A stretch of 64,000 nucleotides of DNA. Source: CAUZJF01 sp965248605. GTDB taxonomy: Bacteria; Chloroflexota; Dehalococcoidia; Lucifugimonadales; CAUZJF01. A program made the translations under genes and the position numbers. The notes under the pieces are model-generated. The model saw only the letters and a program-made list of their open reading frames with translations, had not been told where the DNA came from and made no database searches. Positions 8,879 through 18,363 of the stretch are shown in pieces. The DNA is taken from assembly GCA_965248605.1 (NCBI GenBank), contig CBDFJV010000007.1, positions 1,736,001 to 1,800,000 of the forward strand, written 5' to 3'. The number at the start of each line of letters is the position of its first letter. Positions within the stretch are counted from its first letter, which is position 1.

Positions 8879-9309
8879 CTATGCCCCCTTGCTTTTCATG
8901 GCAGCGGCGGCCCGCCGGAAGTATTCGTCGGCCAGTCCTGCGTCTGGAACGAACCCTCCGCAGCCCTGACAGCCATGTTGCCCAATTGGTAGAGCGCCTG
9001 GGGATTTCCTTGCTCGGCAGCCCGAAGGAACCAGGCCACAGCCTCTTCGTCGTCCTGCGAGAAGCCGTGTTCCCCTTTGGCGAAGCATAGGCCAATGTCG
9101 CATTGGGCCTGGGGATCGCCGCCGTGGGCAAGGGTCAAACGCGCCCAGTAAAGCTCGTTTGTCCTGTACTCCTCCCTCTCGGTCTGCTCTTCCTCTTCAC
9201 GTTCGTCCAATGCTGAATACCGATTGCGTTCGGCTTCCTCTAGGGCTTCTCGCATGCCAGTGTTGCGGAACTCGATAGCCGCCGCCAGGGGGCGTTCGGC
9301 CTTCGGCAT
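8879..9309 (-). pseudogene. Sel1-repeat protein with a 3' frameshift
   Basis: The minus-strand frame from ATG 9309 encodes an acidic helix (LDEREEEEQTEREEYR) and then Sel1-type tetratricopeptide repeats: GDPQAQCDIGLCFAKGEHG, DEEAVAWFLRAAEQGNPQA and LYQLGNMAVRAAEG. After about 8955 this frame turns to low-complexity sequence, while the neighbouring frame continues sensibly (FVPDAGLADEYFRRAAAAMK) to a stop at 8879. A one-base frameshift near 8950 is the simplest explanation. Sel1 repeats are protein-interaction scaffolds. No signal peptide is visible. Confidence 0.6.
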
Positions 9310-9575
9310 TCCGACTGTATTGAATTGTTGTAAACGGATGGCTAATATTAGCTAAAATGCCGTTAACATCTATCTTGGGCAATTGTGCTGGTTGGCGCAT
9401 CGGAAGCAGTCCTGTGGTGCACCCTCCGGTCGAAGTTCGCACTTCACTGCCTTTGTACTGGGAAGAATGGGTGAGGATGTTTGCGATTGGAGTATGGCTC
9501 TCCACAAAGTCGCCAAGAAGGATCGTTGGGTAAATGTAACTTGAAACAACGGCTATCACCCCCAGGCCTCGGCAG

Positions 9576-11556
9576 ATGTTAGTCAATCGCGCTCCCATCG
9601 CGAGTCAGCGAGCTCGCTACATCCTAATCAAGTTGGGTATTGCCGCTGCCTTTATGGTCTGCCTGTTTGCGGCTGTTGCCACATCCGATCTTCCCGTTTC
9701 CGCTAGCAGCCACGGCTGCGACAACGATATTGCTGTGCCCGGCCAGGAAACCCTGCTGACCGCCGATTGCGAAACGCTGCTTGATGCCAAAACAAGTCTT
9801 GATCCAGACAACGTGCTGGACTGGAGCGTCAACACGCTCATCGCCGACTGGGAAGGCATCTCCGTGTCGAACGGTAGGGTCGCGCGCCTCACTGCGACTG
9901 GGAAGGGACTCAGAGGTGAGATCCCGCCGGAGCTGGGCAACCTCACCGGTCTGACCATCCTCTACCTCTACAACAACGAGCTGACCGGCCCGATCCCGGC
10001 TGAGCTGGGCAACCTGACCGACCTGACGCAGCTCTACCTCTACAACAACGAGCTGACCGGCCCGATCCCGCCGGAGCTGGGCAACCTCGGCAACTTGACC
10101 ATCCTCCACGTCTTCAACAACCAGCTCGCCGGCCCGATCCCTCCTGAGCTGGGCAACCTGACCGACCTGACGCGCATCTACCTCAGCGACAATGAACTCG
10201 CCGGCCTCATTCCCGCCGAGCTTGGGGACCTGGCGTCTCTGACGAACCTCCAACTTCAAGGCAACGATCTCACCGGTCCGATCCCCGCGGAGCTCGGCAA
10301 CCTATCCGACTTGACAAGGCTCTACCTCAACGACAACGATCTCACCGGCCCGATCCCGCCGGAGCTGGGCAACCTCACCGACCTTACGCATTTCTACCTC
10401 AACAACAATCGGCTCGCCGGCCCGATCCCGCCGGAGCTGGGCAACCTCACCGGTCTGACCATCCTCTACCTCTACAACAACGAGCTGACCGGCCCGATCC
10501 CGCCGGAGCTGGGCAACCTCACCGACCTTACGCGCATCTACCTCTACAACAACGAGCTCACCGGCCCGATCCCGGCTGAGCTGGGCAACCCTGACCGACC
10601 TGACGCAGCTCTACCTCTACAACAACGAGCTGACCGGCCCGATCCCGCCGGAGCTGGGCAACCTCGGCAACTTGACCATCCTCCACGTCTTCAACAACCA
10701 GCTCGCCGGCCCGATCCCTCCTGAGCTGGGCAACCTGACCGACCTGACGCGCATCTACCTCAGCGACAATGAACTCGCCGGCCTCATTCCCGCCGAGCTT
10801 GGGGACCTGGCGTCTCTGACGAACCTCCAACTTCAAGGCAACGATCTCACCGGTCCGATCCCCGCGGAGCTCGGCAACCTATCCGACTTGACAAGGCTCT
10901 ACCTCAACGACAACGATCTCACTGGCCCGATCCCGCCGGAGCTGGGCAACCTCACCGACCTTACGCATTTCTACCTCAACAACAATCGGCTCGCCGGCCC
11001 GATCCCGCCGGAGCTGGGCAACCTCGGCAACTTGACCACGCTCCACCTCAGCGACAACGAGCTCGCCGGCCCGATCCCGCCGGAGCTGGGCAACCTCACC
11101 GACCTTACGCGCATCTACCTCTACATCCCGCCGGAGCTGGGCAACCTCACCGACCTTACGCGCATCTACCTCTACAACAACGAGCTCACCGGCCCGATCC
11201 CGCCGGAGCTGGGCAACCTCACCGGTCTGACGGAGCTCTACCTCTACAACAACGAGCTGACCGGCCCGATCCCTGATGGGCTGGGCAACCTCGGCAACTT
11301 GACCACGCTCCACCTCAGCGACAATCAGCTCGCCGGCCCGATCCCTGCAGAGCTGGGCAACCTGACCGACCTGACGCGCATCTACCTCAGCGACAACGAG
11401 CTGACCGGCCCGATCCCGCCGGAGCTGGGCAACCTCACCGACCTGACGGTCTTAAACCTCCACAACAATGAAGTCACCGGTCCTATTCCTCCCGAGCTGG
11501 GTGAGCTCACTGAGCTAGTCGAGCTTACCCCTAATCCACCGAAGGACGGCGTGTAG
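9576..11556 (+). pseudogene. Secreted leucine-rich-repeat protein, frameshifted and ended by an IS
   Basis: An N-terminal signal segment (KLGIAAAFMVCLFAAVA) and a Cys-containing cap (DCETLLDAKTSLDPDNVLDW) lead into about 24-residue repeats of the plant-like consensus LTGPIPPELGNLTDLTxLYLYNN. The first frame is good to about 10590, where an extra C in GGCAACCCTG shifts the frame; repeats continue in the frame open from 10672. About 576 bases (eight repeats) are tandemly duplicated: 10024-10450 reappears at about 10601-11027, offset by 577 including the extra base. Near 11120 one repeat lost 21 bases (IYLYIPPELG). The final TPNPPKDGV comes from IS1380 sequence inserted at 11528. Removing the IS gives an end of VELSAEPSA. 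Likely a surface or exported adhesion protein before damage. Confidence 0.75.
10024..11027 (+). repeat. Tandem duplication of eight LRR units
   Basis: The block from about 10024 to 10450 recurs nearly exactly from about 10601 to 11027, including unusual repeats such as LAGLIPAELGDLASLTNLQLQ. The offset is 577 bases, eight 72-base units plus one base. The near identity implies a recent unequal crossover or an assembly artefact, and the extra base is what breaks the reading frame. Confidence 0.75.
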
Positions 11557-13246
11557 GAGGCCTGCTGAAGAAACAAAAGGGTGCGCCTCTGAATCTGGGA
11601 TAATGGTTTTGAAACAGAAAACCGGTCCCAGAAAAGGAGCACCCGATAGATGCTACCACGTAACCACCCCGACCGCATCCAAATCGCCTTCGACGACCAC
11701 CGCCTGGTGGCCAATGCCGGGCTGATCCTTCCCGCCACCCTCGCCCTGCGCCTTGGCCTGCCCCAACTCCTCCGGAAGCACCTCGACCTCGGCGGCGCGC
11801 CGGGCCGGGCGAACACCGGCGACAAGATGATGACCCTGGTGGCCTCCGCCCTAGCCGGCGGAGATTGCATCGACGACGCCGATGTGCTGCGCGCCGGCGG
11901 GACCGCCCGCGTGCTCGGTTTCACGGCTAAGGCTCCCTCCACCCTGGGCACCTTCCTGCGCAGCTTCAGGTGGGGCCATGTCCGCCAACTGGACCGGGTG
12001 AGCCGCGAGTTGCTGGCCCGGGTCTGGAAGGCCGGTGCCGGACCCGGCGACGCACCATTCACCATCGACCTTGATTCGACGATCTGCGAGACCTACGGAC
12101 TGGCCAAGGAGGGCGCCCGCCACCACGGCTACACCGGTGCGCGGGGCTATCACCCGCTGCTGGCCGTCGCCGCCGGCACCGGCGACGTGCTGATGGCCCG
12201 CCTGCGCGAGGGCCGGGCTAACACCGCCCGCGGCGCTGCCCACTTCCTGCGTGAAACGGTGGGGCGGGTGCGCTACTGCGGAGCCAGGGGCCAACTCACG
12301 GTGCGGGCCGACAGCGGCTTCTATACCCACGCCGTGGTCGCCGTCTGCCGCCGGATGGATGTCCGCTTCTCCATCGCCATCCGCCAGCGCGCCCGCCTGC
12401 GGAATCTCATCGAGGCGATACCCGAAGATGGCTGGACGCCGATTCCTTACTGGCTGGACGGCGCCGCCGATGTGGCCGAGACCACCTACACCCCGTTCCA
12501 GGCCGAGGCGGACGCCGCGCCGGTACGGCTCATCGTCCGGCGGGTGAAGCCGGCGCCCTGTTCTCAACTGGCTCTCTTCGCCACCTACAGCTATCACGGC
12601 TTCATCACCGACCGGGACGGGGAGACGCTGGAACTGGAGGCCGATCATCGCCGTCACGCCGAGATCGAGAATGCGATACGCGACCTCAAGTACGGCGTGG
12701 GGCTGAACCATCTCCCCTCGGGCCGTTTCGCCGCCAACGGCGCCTGGCTGGCGGTACAGGTGATGGCGCACAACCTGGCCCGCTGGACAGCCCGCATCGG
12801 CCTGGGTCAGCAGATCGTGACCACCAAGACCCTCAGACGACGGGTCTTTGCCTTGGCCGGACGGATCACCCGCTCGGCACGCCGATTGACCCTGCAGCTT
12901 CCCCGGCGCTGGCCCTGGGAGGAGCAGTTCAGCCGCGCCCTGGCCCGACTGCGAGCCATTCCACTCCCAGCCTGACGGAGCCCGTCCGCCACTGACCCAC
13001 CAGCCAACCCAACGTCCCCGCAAACTCGCGCCAGCCCAGTCCGCGAGCGCCTCTTGCCGTGTCCTATCCCGCCATCTGGCTCGCCACAGCCACTGTAGGC
13101 CGCCATCGGTGCCCCCAAAAGCGCCTGCAGACCGCCCGCCAACCTCCCGTCTACCCAAATTCGAGCCCGGATCATCACGCCTGTAACTCCCTCACCCCCT
13201 TCCGCTGTCCTCACGTCGTCCATCCCTGTCCGTCGGTGGATTCGGG
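11528..13246 (+). mobile_element. IS1380-family insertion sequence, copy 1
   Basis: A 1719-base element with imperfect terminal inverted repeats: left CCCTAATCCACCGAAGGAC (from 11529) and right, read inward, CCCGAATCCACCGACGGAC, 17 of 19 matching. It carries one transposase gene and about 270 bases of non-coding right end. CTTA occurs on both flanks (11524-11527 and 13247-13250), consistent with a 4-bp target duplication. One base between the left CTTA and the CCC tip differs between the two copies, so the exact tip is uncertain by one base. It sits between the ends of two convergent genes. Confidence 0.88.
11650..12975 (+). CDS. IS1380-family DDE transposase, copy 1
   Basis: A 441-residue transposase. 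The catalytic acids are visible in FTIDLDSTICETYG (first Asp), LTVRADSGFY (second Asp) and HAEIENAIRDLKYGVGLNHLPS (Glu with the following Tyr), the arrangement of IS4-like and IS1380 transposases. An AAAAGGAG ribosome site lies 8-10 bases before the ATG. The protein is intact, so the element may be active. It is identical to the copy at 23158. Confidence 0.93.
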   Translation: MLPRNHPDRIQIAFDDHRLVANAGLILPATLALRLGLPQLLRKHLDLGGAPGRANTGDKMMTLVASALAGGDCIDDADVLRAGGTARVLGFTAKAPSTLGTFLRSFRWGHVRQLDRVSRELLARVWKAGAGPGDAPFTIDLDSTICETYGLAKEGARHHGYTGARGYHPLLAVAAGTGDVLMARLREGRANTARGAAHFLRETVGRVRYCGARGQLTVRADSGFYTHAVVAVCRRMDVRFSIAIRQRARLRNLIEAIPEDGWTPIPYWLDGAADVAETTYTPFQAEADAAPVRLIVRRVKPAPCSQLALFATYSYHGFITDRDGETLELEADHRRHAEIENAIRDLKYGVGLNHLPSGRFAANGAWLAVQVMAHNLARWTARIGLGQQIVTTKTLRRRVFALAGRITRSARRLTLQLPRRWPWEEQFSRALARLRAIPLPA

Positions 13247-13247
13247 C

Positions 13248-13847
13248 TTAGCGCTGAACCTTCAGCCTAACTTCGTCCAGACCAAAATTTGCCACCTCGA
13301 ATGTCTCGGGCATGCGCGGCGCAACCGAATTGGCACCCAGACGATCGAAGACACCATTGTCTAGGCTCACGGTCACGTAGAAATGGTCATAGGCCGTGAT
13401 GCCCGGCGCATCCTCGGGGGTCTGCTCTAGGAGGAACAGGAGAACCTCCTGGCCGCTTCGTAAGGCTGTTGCTTCGGACATGAGTACCTTATCCACGTCT
13501 GGCGCACCTACAATGATGGTACTGCCTGCCTCACCACGTAGCGTCTCAGTCACCGCAACCTCATAGAACACGGAGGGCACGCCCTCGCCGTGCCGTTCGT
13601 CGGGGTTTGCGGTTCCATAATCAACCTCGCGAGCCACGACACCTGCTACAGTACCGAGGACCACCAGCTCCGAAGCAACCGACAACTCCTCTATGGACGA
13701 GTACACCGGCATATCTACCCCGCCAACGAGCGTAGGTCCTTCCTCTCCTCGCATGACGAACCACGTTGTCGCAACGAGGACAGATACTAACGCTGCAAAC
13801 AGGACCGGGAACACTACCTCTCGACGCTTTGCAATTGACATCCTCAT
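13248..13847 (-). CDS. Membrane-anchored exported protein of unknown function
   Basis: A 199-residue protein with a positively charged N-terminus and one hydrophobic segment (VVFPVLFAALVSVLVATTWFVM), then a soluble domain containing SSIEELSVASELVVLGTVAG, VAVTETLRG and SGQEVLLFLLE. This layout of a transport or export signal plus a small beta domain is common in Chloroflexota, but no named family was recognised. Its stop codon TAA uses the CTTA bordering the IS1380 element, so the insertion did not change the protein. Confidence 0.6.
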   Translation of the reverse strand: MRMSIAKRREVVFPVLFAALVSVLVATTWFVMRGEEGPTLVGGVDMPVYSSIEELSVASELVVLGTVAGVVAREVDYGTANPDERHGEGVPSVFYEVAVTETLRGEAGSTIIVGAPDVDKVLMSEATALRSGQEVLLFLLEQTPEDAPGITAYDHFYVTVSLDNGVFDRLGANSVAPRMPETFEVANFGLDEVRLKVQR

Positions 13848-13926
13848 GACTATATCCTCCTTCTACTGTTTCTGCCTTTCATTAGTAAGACGAAGAGCGT
13901 GGTCGTTTTGTTCCATTCCTTCCTAG

Positions 13927-14049
13927 TAGACCGAAATCTTTGAAATGAGGGGTAGCCGAGATTGGCGTGCTACGACGACAGGGCGGGTTTCAAACCCGCC
14001 CCTACCAAGCCGTAACCTCAGAACCCTTCAATACTAGGATGTTGGACCA
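13927..14049. mobile_element. 123-bp MITE, copy A
   Basis: A non-coding element bounded by CTAG on both sides (13923-13926 and 14050-14053), with ends TAGACC and TGGTCC that are weakly inverted. The centre has a strong hairpin, GGGCGGGTTTCAAACCCGCCC. It is identical base for base to copies at 15260 (inverted) and 62309. This copy lies just past the metalloprotease gene, whose TAG stop is part of the duplicated CTAG. Confidence 0.85.
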
Positions 14050-14634
14050 CTAGTAGATTGCGTCAACTCCCGAAACGTCGTCACTGGACGGGAGCGAACC
14101 AGTACAGGTGAACTTGTACGTTCCCTGCTTCATCACATGGCAGCCACTGGAAACGTGGTCTAGGCCGTAGGCATGGCCGATCTCGTGCTCCGCAACCAGC
14201 TTCTTCTTGTTAGCGTTCAAGCTCGCCATGTCACCAGTGTCGAACTTGATTTCGACCTCGTTTCCGCCGTAGGTGTCGTCGGAGTCGCACGTCCAGACTG
14301 TTTGAGCCCACCAAGAACCCGAGTATTCGCCGTCGATGACATTGATTTCTGGGTCCCAGGACGATGACTGCTCGCTAAAGTAGCCTGGCGCGGAGGTAGC
14401 GTCCCAGGCAGCCTCCGCGTCCGAGAAGGCCGTTTCGTATGCGCTATTGACCGAGAAGAAGCGATAGGAGATTGGGCTGATGGAGTTGCTGTCGTATGCG
14501 CAACCGTGGGTCGCATATGCGCTAGCAATCCCGGGCGTGAACACCAAAACCACCAACGTGAAGACCGCTGACGCGACAGCGGCGAGCAACGTCCTGCCGA
14601 AAGTCGATTCTGCTATGGTTCCATGATTTCTCAT
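14050..14634 (-). CDS. Secreted matrixin-like metalloprotease
   Basis: A 194-residue preprotein with a signal peptide (VASAVFTLVVLVFTPGIASA, about 21-40). The zinc-binding signature HEIGHAYGLDH at 150-160 fits HExxHxxGxxH, and a following Met region (HVMKQG) resembles the Met-turn of metzincins. Matrixin and astacin-type proteases act outside the cell. At about 155 residues the mature chain is close to a minimal catalytic domain. It stands alone, between a MITE and a long upstream region. Confidence 0.75.
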   Translation of the reverse strand: MRNHGTIAESTFGRTLLAAVASAVFTLVVLVFTPGIASAYATHGCAYDSNSISPISYRFFSVNSAYETAFSDAEAAWDATSAPGYFSEQSSSWDPEINVIDGEYSGSWWAQTVWTCDSDDTYGGNEVEIKFDTGDMASLNANKKKLVAEHEIGHAYGLDHVSSGCHVMKQGTYKFTCTGSLPSSDDVSGVDAIY

Positions 14635-14994
14635 TGTTTCCTCCTACTTCGACGTTTAGTCCGGGCGATCAATTCGTTCGACTCTCATTCTGTCCAGACT
14701 CGGTGCCCGTAACCCTGCCTGGACAGTCCTCCGTCCAACCATTGGCACCTCCCTTCTGTTGTGGATTGCGAGTCCAACGCCTCCATCATAGGTCGGACGT
14801 GTAAATCTGACGTAAAGAACAAGGTCCGTTCCGTAAAGAATCTATAAAGGTTTGCCGGCGGCAATGTCAGTGAGCCTCGGAAAGAACCGTAAGGGTTCGA
14901 TGTGTCTCAGCGGACAGTATCATGATAAAATTCACAGGTATGCATATCGAGGCCGAGCCCCCACGCAGACTAGGCAACCAAGAGGGAGGGTACT
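14635..14994. other. Divergent intergenic region
   Basis: This 360-base stretch separates the minus-strand metalloprotease from the plus-strand histidine kinase and should hold both promoters. The kinase start (GTG 14995) is preceded by a GAGGGAGGG ribosome site. No clear sigma-70 boxes or operator was recognised. Confidence 0.3.
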
Positions 14995-16420
14995 GTGCTT
15001 GAGACCGAAAAGCTAATGCGTGAAAATGAGGCGTTGCGGACCCGCCTCTCCACGTTGAGCGAAGTCAGCCGCCGCATTACTGAGAGCCTCGATCTCCCGA
15101 CCGTTCTTCAGGAGGTCGTTGATGGCGCTCGCTCGTTGACCGACGCCCGGTATGGTGCACTCGCAGTGTTCGATCAGTCCGGTCAAGTTGAGGACTTCCT
15201 TATCTCTGGTATGCCCCCCGACGAGCGCCAGCGGATGGGGAGCTTGCCCAAAGGACTAGTGGTCCAACATCCTAGTATTGAAGGGTTCTGAGGTTACGGC
15301 TTGGTAGGGGCGGGTTTGAAACCCGCCCTGTCGTCGTAGCACGCCAATCTCGGCTACCCCTCATTTCAAAGATTTCGGTCTACTAGGGCTCCTTGGATAC
15401 CTGAACGAGATCCCGGAGCCCCTACGACTCGCAGATCTCTCTCAGCACTCCCGGTCGGTCGGTTTCCCCGAAAACCACCCGGCTATGAGGAGCTTCCTCG
15501 GGGCACCGATCCGTCACCTGGGCGATCCTGTCGGCAACCTCTATCTGACCGAGAAGAAGGGCGGCGGGGAGTTTACGGTAGAAGATGAAGAGACCCTGGT
15601 TATGTTCGCGTCACAGGCGGCAATCGCCATCGGCAACGCCTTCAGGTATCAGGAGGACCAGCGGACTAAGGACGAGGTAGAGAACGAGAGGCAGCGCTTG
15701 GAGGCCCTTGTCATGACATCACCGGTAGGCGTCCTGGTGATCGATGCCGAGACAAGGACCATCGAGTTCGTCAATCAGGAAGCGGAGCGCATCTTTGGCG
15801 TCTCGGCTGTGCCCGGCAGCGACATGGAGCAGTTCCAGCGGGTGGCGATTTACCGGCGGACGGACGGGAGCGAGTATTCTATGGAAGAGCGGCCGCTTCT
15901 GCGGGCCTTGAAGCATGGCGAGGTGGTGCGCGCCGAAGAGGTACTGCTTGACAGCCCGGGCGGCGGGACGACCATGGTCCTCGTCAACGCCACGCCGATC
16001 TACTCGGATGAAGGAGAGATAACGTCCGCCGTCGCCGTGATACAGGACATGACGCCCTTGGAGGAGATCGAACGGCTGCGCAATGAGTTTCTCGCCATGG
16101 TGAGCCATGAGCTGCGAACGCCTCTGACCACGATCAAAGGCTGCACGTCTGTCGTGTTGAGCAGTTCCAGTCCCATTAGTAATTCCGAGGTTCTCCAGTA
16201 CTTTCGAATGATAGACGAGCAGTCCGATCGCCTGCGTGATCTCGTCAACAACCTCCTCGACATGACACAGATAGAAGCTGGGGCGTTGTCGGTGGCTCTC
16301 AAACCCACGGATCTCAAGAGTCTGCCGTCTTCGACGCGACCCTGTAGCGTTGTTAATCGAACGATATTCGGACACGCCGCTGTTTCTTCGGGTTTCGACC
16401 TCGTACGACATCGACAGTAA
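14995..16420 (+). pseudogene. GAF-PAS sensor histidine kinase, MITE-split and lacking its ATPase domain
   Basis: The first part (14995-15259) encodes a coiled start and most of a GAF domain (RRITESLDLPTVLQEVVDGA, then GALAVFDQSG). A 123-bp MITE interrupts it. Removing the element and one CTAG restores LPKGLGLLGYLNEI, and the chain continues with SFLGAPIRHLGDPVGNLYL, a PAS domain (SPVGVLVIDAETRTIEFVNQ) and a HisKA dimerisation domain with the phospho-acceptor motif VSHELRTPLT. After LKPTDLKSL near 16320 homology stops and the HATPase catalytic domain is missing. The frame runs out at 16420, overlapping the neighbouring minus-strand gene. Two separate lesions make it inactive. Confidence 0.8.
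15260..15382. mobile_element. 123-bp MITE, copy B (inverted), in the kinase GAF domain
   Basis: The same 123-base sequence as copies A and C, in the opposite orientation, flanked by CTAG at 15256-15259 and 15383-15386. The empty site rebuilt with one CTAG encodes an uninterrupted GAF domain, which proves the boundaries and the 4-bp target duplication. Confidence 0.9.
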
Positions 16421-16874
16421 GGACGAGAGTCCACTTGAACGACCACGACCTTTCTCTGTCCTTGACCAGGTCCTTGGCATCCTCAGCACGAGGCGGTGGG
16501 ACCTGTTCGGCTTCAAGGTCTACTGAGAGTCTTCTTGGAGCGTCGATCTTGGCGCTAGATAGAAGCGCGATGCTGCTGTGAACGAATGTTTCGTTGTGCT
16601 GCTTATTTACCTGCTTCGTGACGGTTTCGGTTCCGACCTGCGTTGCGTAGATGATTCCCGTCTCTGCCCCTCCAACCTGGCGGATCGGCTTTTCGTATGT
16701 GACGGTGGAACGTTCCGAATAACGTTGCTGACAGACGAGATCGATGCGGGCCTCTCGTACATCGACGCTCCCGTTGGGATCCATCTCGACGGTCAGCCGG
16801 ATAGTCTCGCCCAGCTTGTAAGGACGGTCGTCGAAGTCTAGAGCCAACTCCATCGGTCGAAGTCTGTAGACCAA
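16353..16874 (-). CDS. Arrestin-like beta-sandwich protein, paralogue 1
   Basis: A 173-residue member of a four-gene tandem family. It starts VYRLRPMELALDFDDRPYKLGETI and contains VREARIDLVCQQRYS, the conserved VHSSIALLSSAKI strand and the shared end SWSFKWTLVLTVDVVRGRNPKKQR. The alternating beta pattern with an extracellular-type 'nGdvdVREARVDL' strand resembles arrestin-like/Spo0M-type domains, but that assignment is tentative. This is the shortest and most divergent copy, and its 3' end abuts the truncated kinase. It starts 13 bases downstream of paralogue 2's stop. Confidence 0.6.
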   Translation of the reverse strand: MVYRLRPMELALDFDDRPYKLGETIRLTVEMDPNGSVDVREARIDLVCQQRYSERSTVTYEKPIRQVGGAETGIIYATQVGTETVTKQVNKQHNETFVHSSIALLSSAKIDAPRRLSVDLEAEQVPPPRAEDAKDLVKDRERSWSFKWTLVLTVDVVRGRNPKKQRRVRISFD

Positions 16875-16887
16875 TGCGTTTCTCCCG

Positions 16888-17490
16888 CTACCGTCTTCGC
16901 TTACCCTTGCGCCATTCGTAACGATCGGCGGTCCCTTTAGCGGCGGAGGCGCCCGGCTCGCCGCGAGGCCTCGGCGGTAGCTTAAGCTTGAGTGCTCGCT
17001 GCTTCTTCGGGTTGCGACCGCGCACGATGTCTACTGACGCCACCAGTCTCCACTTGAACGACCAGGACTCGTTAGAATCTCGAACGGCCTTCCAGGCGTC
17101 CTTCAGCCGCTCGGGATGGGCCGGCTGGATCTCCAGGCTCGCGCTGTGGGTGCTCGGTCTGCCGTCGCTGAGGGGAGTGTCCGTGAGCAACACGACGTTG
17201 CTATGGATGTAGGACTCCGTACGCTGACTGACCGAAGTGGCCATAGGCACGTAGTCGGTGCTGGTGTGTGGGTTTCCCCCCTGTACGCCCGCAATGCCCC
17301 CCATGCCTACCATGACCCCCTTGTCTTGGCGGCTATGCTTCTGCTCGCACACGAGGTCGATTCGGGCCTCCCGGACGTGTACGTCGCCGTTGGGTTCAAG
17401 GGTGAGCTGGACGCGTACCGTGTCGCCCAGTGCATATTCGCCGTCCTCAAAATCGAAACTCAGTTCGAGCGGTTTGAGCTTATAGACCAT
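16888..17490 (-). CDS. Arrestin-like beta-sandwich protein, paralogue 2
   Basis: A 200-residue paralogue opening VYKLKPLELSFDFEDGEYALGD and ending SWSFKWRLVASVDIVRGRNPKKQRALKLKLP plus a basic tail. Compared with the others it has a Gly-rich insertion (VGMGGIAGVQGGNPHT). An AGGAGG site precedes the ATG. No signal peptide or membrane segment is present, so a cytoplasmic location is likely. Confidence 0.65.
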   Translation of the reverse strand: MVYKLKPLELSFDFEDGEYALGDTVRVQLTLEPNGDVHVREARIDLVCEQKHSRQDKGVMVGMGGIAGVQGGNPHTSTDYVPMATSVSQRTESYIHSNVVLLTDTPLSDGRPSTHSASLEIQPAHPERLKDAWKAVRDSNESWSFKWRLVASVDIVRGRNPKKQRALKLKLPPRPRGEPGASAAKGTADRYEWRKGKRRR

Positions 17491-17637
17491 CGACGCTTCC
17501 TCCTGCAGAATCTCACGGCGAGTCGTTCAGCGGAAAGCCACAAACGTGGACGTTGGGTCAACATTCCTCAGAGCACAAGCCACCCCACGGCGCTACCTTA
17601 GCTTCCTGCGTACAGGGTGTCTTTGAGCCCTGGACGA

Positions 17638-18216
17638 CTACTGTCGTCTTTGCTTTCCTTCGCGCCACTGATAACGGTCGGTTGGTGTTTTCGCTGTGGA
17701 CTTCGGATCGGAAACAGGTAGCGTGACTTTAAGCGCCCGTTGCTTCTTAGGATTGCGACCGCGCACGATGTCCACCGACGCTACCAGTCTCCACTTGAAC
17801 GACCAGGACTGGCTAGCATCACGCTGCAAGGCGGCAGCCTCTTCGGCGTGTTGAGGCGGGACTGTTTCAATCTGCAGTGTGGCGTTGTATTTGCTCGGCG
17901 CGCCCGAGGTGAGTCGCGTTTCGTTGAGGAAAACGACACTACTATGGACAGAAGTTTCCTTCCGTACCTCCGACGCCCGGCGAGTTATCTGGGACCGCCG
18001 ATCAATCGCTCTGACCCCACCCCGAAGGTTCGCGGGCGCCACGTTCTCATATCTGTGCATGAACCGCTCTTCGAGGATCAAGTCAACCCGGGCTTCGCGC
18101 ACGTCCAAGTCGCCGTTAGGAACCAACGTCAACTCGACGTCAACTGAGTCACCAAGCTTGTAGCTGCGGTCCTCAAAGTCGAAGCTTAGTTCGATCGGCT
18201 TGAGTTTATAGACCAT
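17638..18216 (-). CDS. Arrestin-like beta-sandwich protein, paralogue 3
   Basis: A 192-residue paralogue with VYKLKPIELSFDFEDRSYKLGD, VREARVDLILEERFMHRY, KETSVHSSVVFLNETRL and the family end SFKWRLVASVDIVRGRNPKKQR. The 148-base spacing to the next copy on each side is the same for paralogues 2-3 and 3-4, which fits stepwise tandem duplication of a gene plus its leader. Confidence 0.65.
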   Translation of the reverse strand: MVYKLKPIELSFDFEDRSYKLGDSVDVELTLVPNGDLDVREARVDLILEERFMHRYENVAPANLRGGVRAIDRRSQITRRASEVRKETSVHSSVVFLNETRLTSGAPSKYNATLQIETVPPQHAEEAAALQRDASQSWSFKWRLVASVDIVRGRNPKKQRALKVTLPVSDPKSTAKTPTDRYQWREGKQRRQ

Positions 18217-18363
18217 CGATACTTCCTCCTCAAGGTTTACCGGGCGCCTTCGACGTTCCGGACGAACATCCGTCGGTCGACGCGACTGTCATCGCACAGA
18301 ATACCACTGGGCCGCTAAATGCGTCGAATCTCGGTGCCGTCGTCTCCCCTCACGACCTCGATA

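Noticed and set aside
9576..11556. Horizontal transfer from a plant for the LRR protein
   Set aside because: The LTGPIPPELGNL consensus is also common in bacterial LRR proteins, and the cap and signal peptide look bacterial.
11851..13158. Long minus-strand frame of 435 codons opposite the IS1380 transposase (and its copy at 23359-24666)
   Set aside because: It is a GC-driven shadow of the transposase; the product is Gly/Arg-rich without domain sense.
13980..14010. Hairpin GGGCGGGTTTCAAACCCGCCC as an intrinsic terminator
   Set aside because: It is the internal palindrome of the 123-bp MITE, occurs in two genes as well, and has no U run.
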